Made by a program: the position numbers and the translations under genes
Shown here: positions 5,077 through 6,565 of the stretch, piece after piece
Position numbering within the stretch: position 1 is the stretch's first letter
Layout: each line of letters starts with the position of its first letter
Assembly (NCBI GenBank): GCA_031267955.1
Contig: JAIRYB010000046.1
Location: forward strand, 1-6,565
Direction of reading: 5' to 3'
DNA length: 6,565 bases
From: Spirochaetaceae bacterium
GTDB lineage: Bacteria > Spirochaetota > Spirochaetia > Treponematales > Breznakiellaceae
The notes under the pieces: model-generated
What the model saw: only the letters and a program-made list of their open reading frames with translations
Databases searched by the model: none
What the model was told of the DNA's origin: nothing

Positions 5077-6565
5077 CTAGAACCGATTTTGCCGGGAGAT
5101 TATTTCGGCCGCCAAACGGCAGAGTCCTTCGGCACTGGCTTCCGCCGCGGTATGCGCTTCCATGCCGAAATCCCCGGCCCGGGCGGCGGTACTTGCTCCG
5201 ATGCAGAGGGCCTTTACGCCGGAACCGGGACAAACGGCGGCGAAGGCCGACACCGCCGAAGGGCTGGCAAAGAACGCGAAATCAAAGCGGCCTTCTTTGA
5301 CAATGCCCAGGGCAATGGGACTGCCCCGGGCGGAAAGAGCCTCGTATACCGCCAGTTCCCGAAAGGGAACGGCTTTTTCTTTCAAGACCCGGTCAAGACC
5401 CTTTTCGCCGGCCCCGGAGCGGATAAGCAGGGCTTCTTCACCGGGGGATATTCGCTCCGCCAGGGCCAGGGCGAGTTGTGTTCCGTTAAACACCGGAGGC
5501 GTGCAATCGGGAATGAAACCCCGCCTGGTCAGGGCTTCCGCCGTGGCGGGACCTATAACGGCGAATTTGCGACCGGCAAAAAAACGAAGATCCCCTCCGG
5601 AATCGAGGAATCCCCCGAAGAAGCAGTTTACCCCCGAGGCGCTGGTAAATACCAGCCATTGACTTGACCCGAGGCTTTCCCGCCGGGAAGATATCCAGCC
5701 GGACAAGGGCCGGATTTTGATGCAGGGAAAGGGTATGGGCACCCCGCCCAGGGCGCGGATCTTATCGCAGGTTTCGGCGTTCTTTGGTTCGGGGCGGGTT
5801 ACCACAATCCGGGCGCCCCCGAGAGACGTGGAAGGTTCCACAGCCTGTCCGGGTGAAAGACGGTTTACGGGAATTTTATGACCAAGGGAACATACCCGGC
5901 CGATCACTGTTAATACGGGGGCTCCGCCGGGGGACAGGGGCCCGCCGCTTTTCTCCGGCTCCGTCTTTTCCAAATCCGCAAGGACCGTGCGGAATACGCG
6001 CTGTCCAGGAGTGGTTCCCCCGGCAATGACCGCCGCCGGGGTATCCGGGGGGAAACCTGCCTGAATAAGGCGGCGGGAGATTTCTTCCCGCGCCGCCCCT
6101 CCCATAAGGATTACCAGAGTCCCCCCCGCCAGGGCAAGTCCCCTCAGGGTTTCCGGCTTCGGGGGAGCCTCATCCCGCCCGTGCCAGGAAATGACATGTA
6201 ACGCCGAGCTGAGCCCCCGGTGGCTGACGGGAATCCCTGCCCCGGCGGGGACAGCCAGGGCCGAACTGATCCCGGGTACGGCCTCTGCGGGAATTCCCGC
6301 CTCCGCAAGGGCGAGCAGCTCCTCTCCGCCCCGGCCAAAAAGGAAAGGATCCCCTCCCTTCAAACGTACCACTCTTCTGCCTTTCCCGGCCTCGTCGATT
6401 AATATACGATTAATCTCTTCCTGGGGAAGGGGATGATTTTTTGGAGCCTTGCCGGCCCTGATCAGACGAGCCTTTGAAGGGATGGTAAGAAGTATCTCCT
6501 CGGAGACAAGCCGGTCATAGACCACTATTTCGGCCCGGTTAAGAACTTCCCTGCCCCTGAGGGTG
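5077..6565 (-). CDS. cobA-hemD: Fused uroporphyrinogen-III C-methyltransferase / uroporphyrinogen-III synthase (CobA-HemD), 5' end outside the window
   Basis: The HemD half cyclises hydroxymethylbilane to uroporphyrinogen III. The CobA (SUMT) half methylates it twice with SAM to precorrin-2, the entry to sirohaem, cobalamin and haem d1 type cofactors; both act in the cytosol. The frame is open to the window edge: upstream of the GTG at 6525-6523, codons read TLRGREVLNRAEI, the normal SUMT N-terminal region, so that GTG is internal and the GxGPGDP start is missing. Numbering from the GTG, SUMT motifs are RLKGGDPFLFGRGGEE (54-69), VPGISSALAVPAGAGIP (83-99), SHRGLSS (101-107), GTLVILMGG (135-143), GTTPGQR (170-176) and PVLTVIGRV (203-211). 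After a linker (216-236) the HemD domain shows IVVTRPEPKNAE (240-251), WLVFTSASGV (290-299), AVIGPATAEAL (322-332), ALLIRSGAGEKGL (365-377), FFASPSAVSAF (418-428) and CIGASTAARA (441-450). The stop is the TAG at 5079-5077. Such fusions are common in clostridia and other anaerobes. Confidence 0.95.
   Translation of the reverse strand, partial: TLRGREVLNRAEIVVYDRLVSEEILLTIPSKARLIRAGKAPKNHPLPQEEINRILIDEAGKGRRVVRLKGGDPFLFGRGGEELLALAEAGIPAEAVPGISSALAVPAGAGIPVSHRGLSSALHVISWHGRDEAPPKPETLRGLALAGGTLVILMGGAAREEISRRLIQAGFPPDTPAAVIAGGTTPGQRVFRTVLADLEKTEPEKSGGPLSPGGAPVLTVIGRVCSLGHKIPVNRLSPGQAVEPSTSLGGARIVVTRPEPKNAETCDKIRALGGVPIPFPCIKIRPLSGWISSRRESLGSSQWLVFTSASGVNCFFGGFLDSGGDLRFFAGRKFAVIGPATAEALTRRGFIPDCTPPVFNGTQLALALAERISPGEEALLIRSGAGEKGLDRVLKEKAVPFRELAVYEALSARGSPIALGIVKEGRFDFAFFASPSAVSAFAAVCPGSGVKALCIGASTAARAGDFGMEAHTAAEASAEGLCRLAAEIISRQNRF

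Noticed and set aside
5030..5080. 16-codon plus-strand ORF (ATG at 5030) near the cobA-hemD stop
   Set aside because: It is too short, has only a poorly spaced purine stretch upstream, and overlaps the end of cobA-hemD.
5089..5667. Plus-strand open frames of 192 and 166 codons in overlapping frames
   Set aside because: Both are antisense to the HemD domain. Their composition is Gly/Arg/Pro-biased without motifs, as expected for opposite-strand frames.
1..6565. tRNA, rRNA, CRISPR array, integrase or transposase genes
   Set aside because: No cloverleaf sequence, ribosomal RNA signature, regularly spaced repeats or recombinase motifs were seen on either strand.

Overview
The window holds three well-supported genes, the first codons of a fourth, a long regulatory leader carrying a possible small ORF, and one unexplained open stretch. 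The style of the PBP1A, the fairly high GC content and the strong Shine-Dalgarno sites would fit a spirochaete of the Treponema group (free-living or termite-gut type). This is an impression from protein resemblance, not a test, and other Gram-negative-type bacteria are not excluded.

Layout. On the minus strand, positions 60-2795 encode a class A penicillin-binding protein (PBP1A type, 911 aa). It is followed after 12 nt by the first 15 codons of another minus-strand gene (47 to 1, running off the window) whose N-terminus looks ParB-like. Positions 2796-3463 are a divergent regulatory region without a large gene. It contains a GC-rich palindromic element (2937-3000), a near-consensus sigma-70 promoter (TTGACA at 3007-3012, TATACT at 3029-3034), a 40-codon ORF with a perfect ribosome binding site and a proline-rich end (3085-3207), and a strongly structured leader (3231-3456) just before mgtE. 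The plus-strand gene at 3464-4804 is a complete MgtE magnesium channel/transporter. Positions 4805-5005 are an open stretch in frame with mgtE after its stop, probably a gene remnant. From 5077 to the right edge, on the minus strand, lies a fused uroporphyrinogen-III methyltransferase / uroporphyrinogen-III synthase (CobA-HemD) whose first residues lie outside the window.

How they work together. The three main genes serve different jobs: cell-wall synthesis, Mg2+ entry, and the tetrapyrrole branch towards sirohaem/cobalamin. They do not form one pathway. The most interesting part is the mgtE leader. It is about 420 nt from the predicted transcription start and shows no sign of the known M-box Mg2+ riboswitch. 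It nevertheless has the parts expected of a regulatory leader: a translated-looking small ORF ending in prolines, a 12-bp perfect inverted repeat enclosing smaller hairpins, and a 7-nt sequence exactly complementary to the mgtE Shine-Dalgarno. It may be an undescribed control element for magnesium uptake. A small inverted-repeat mobile element landing in the leader is the main rival explanation.
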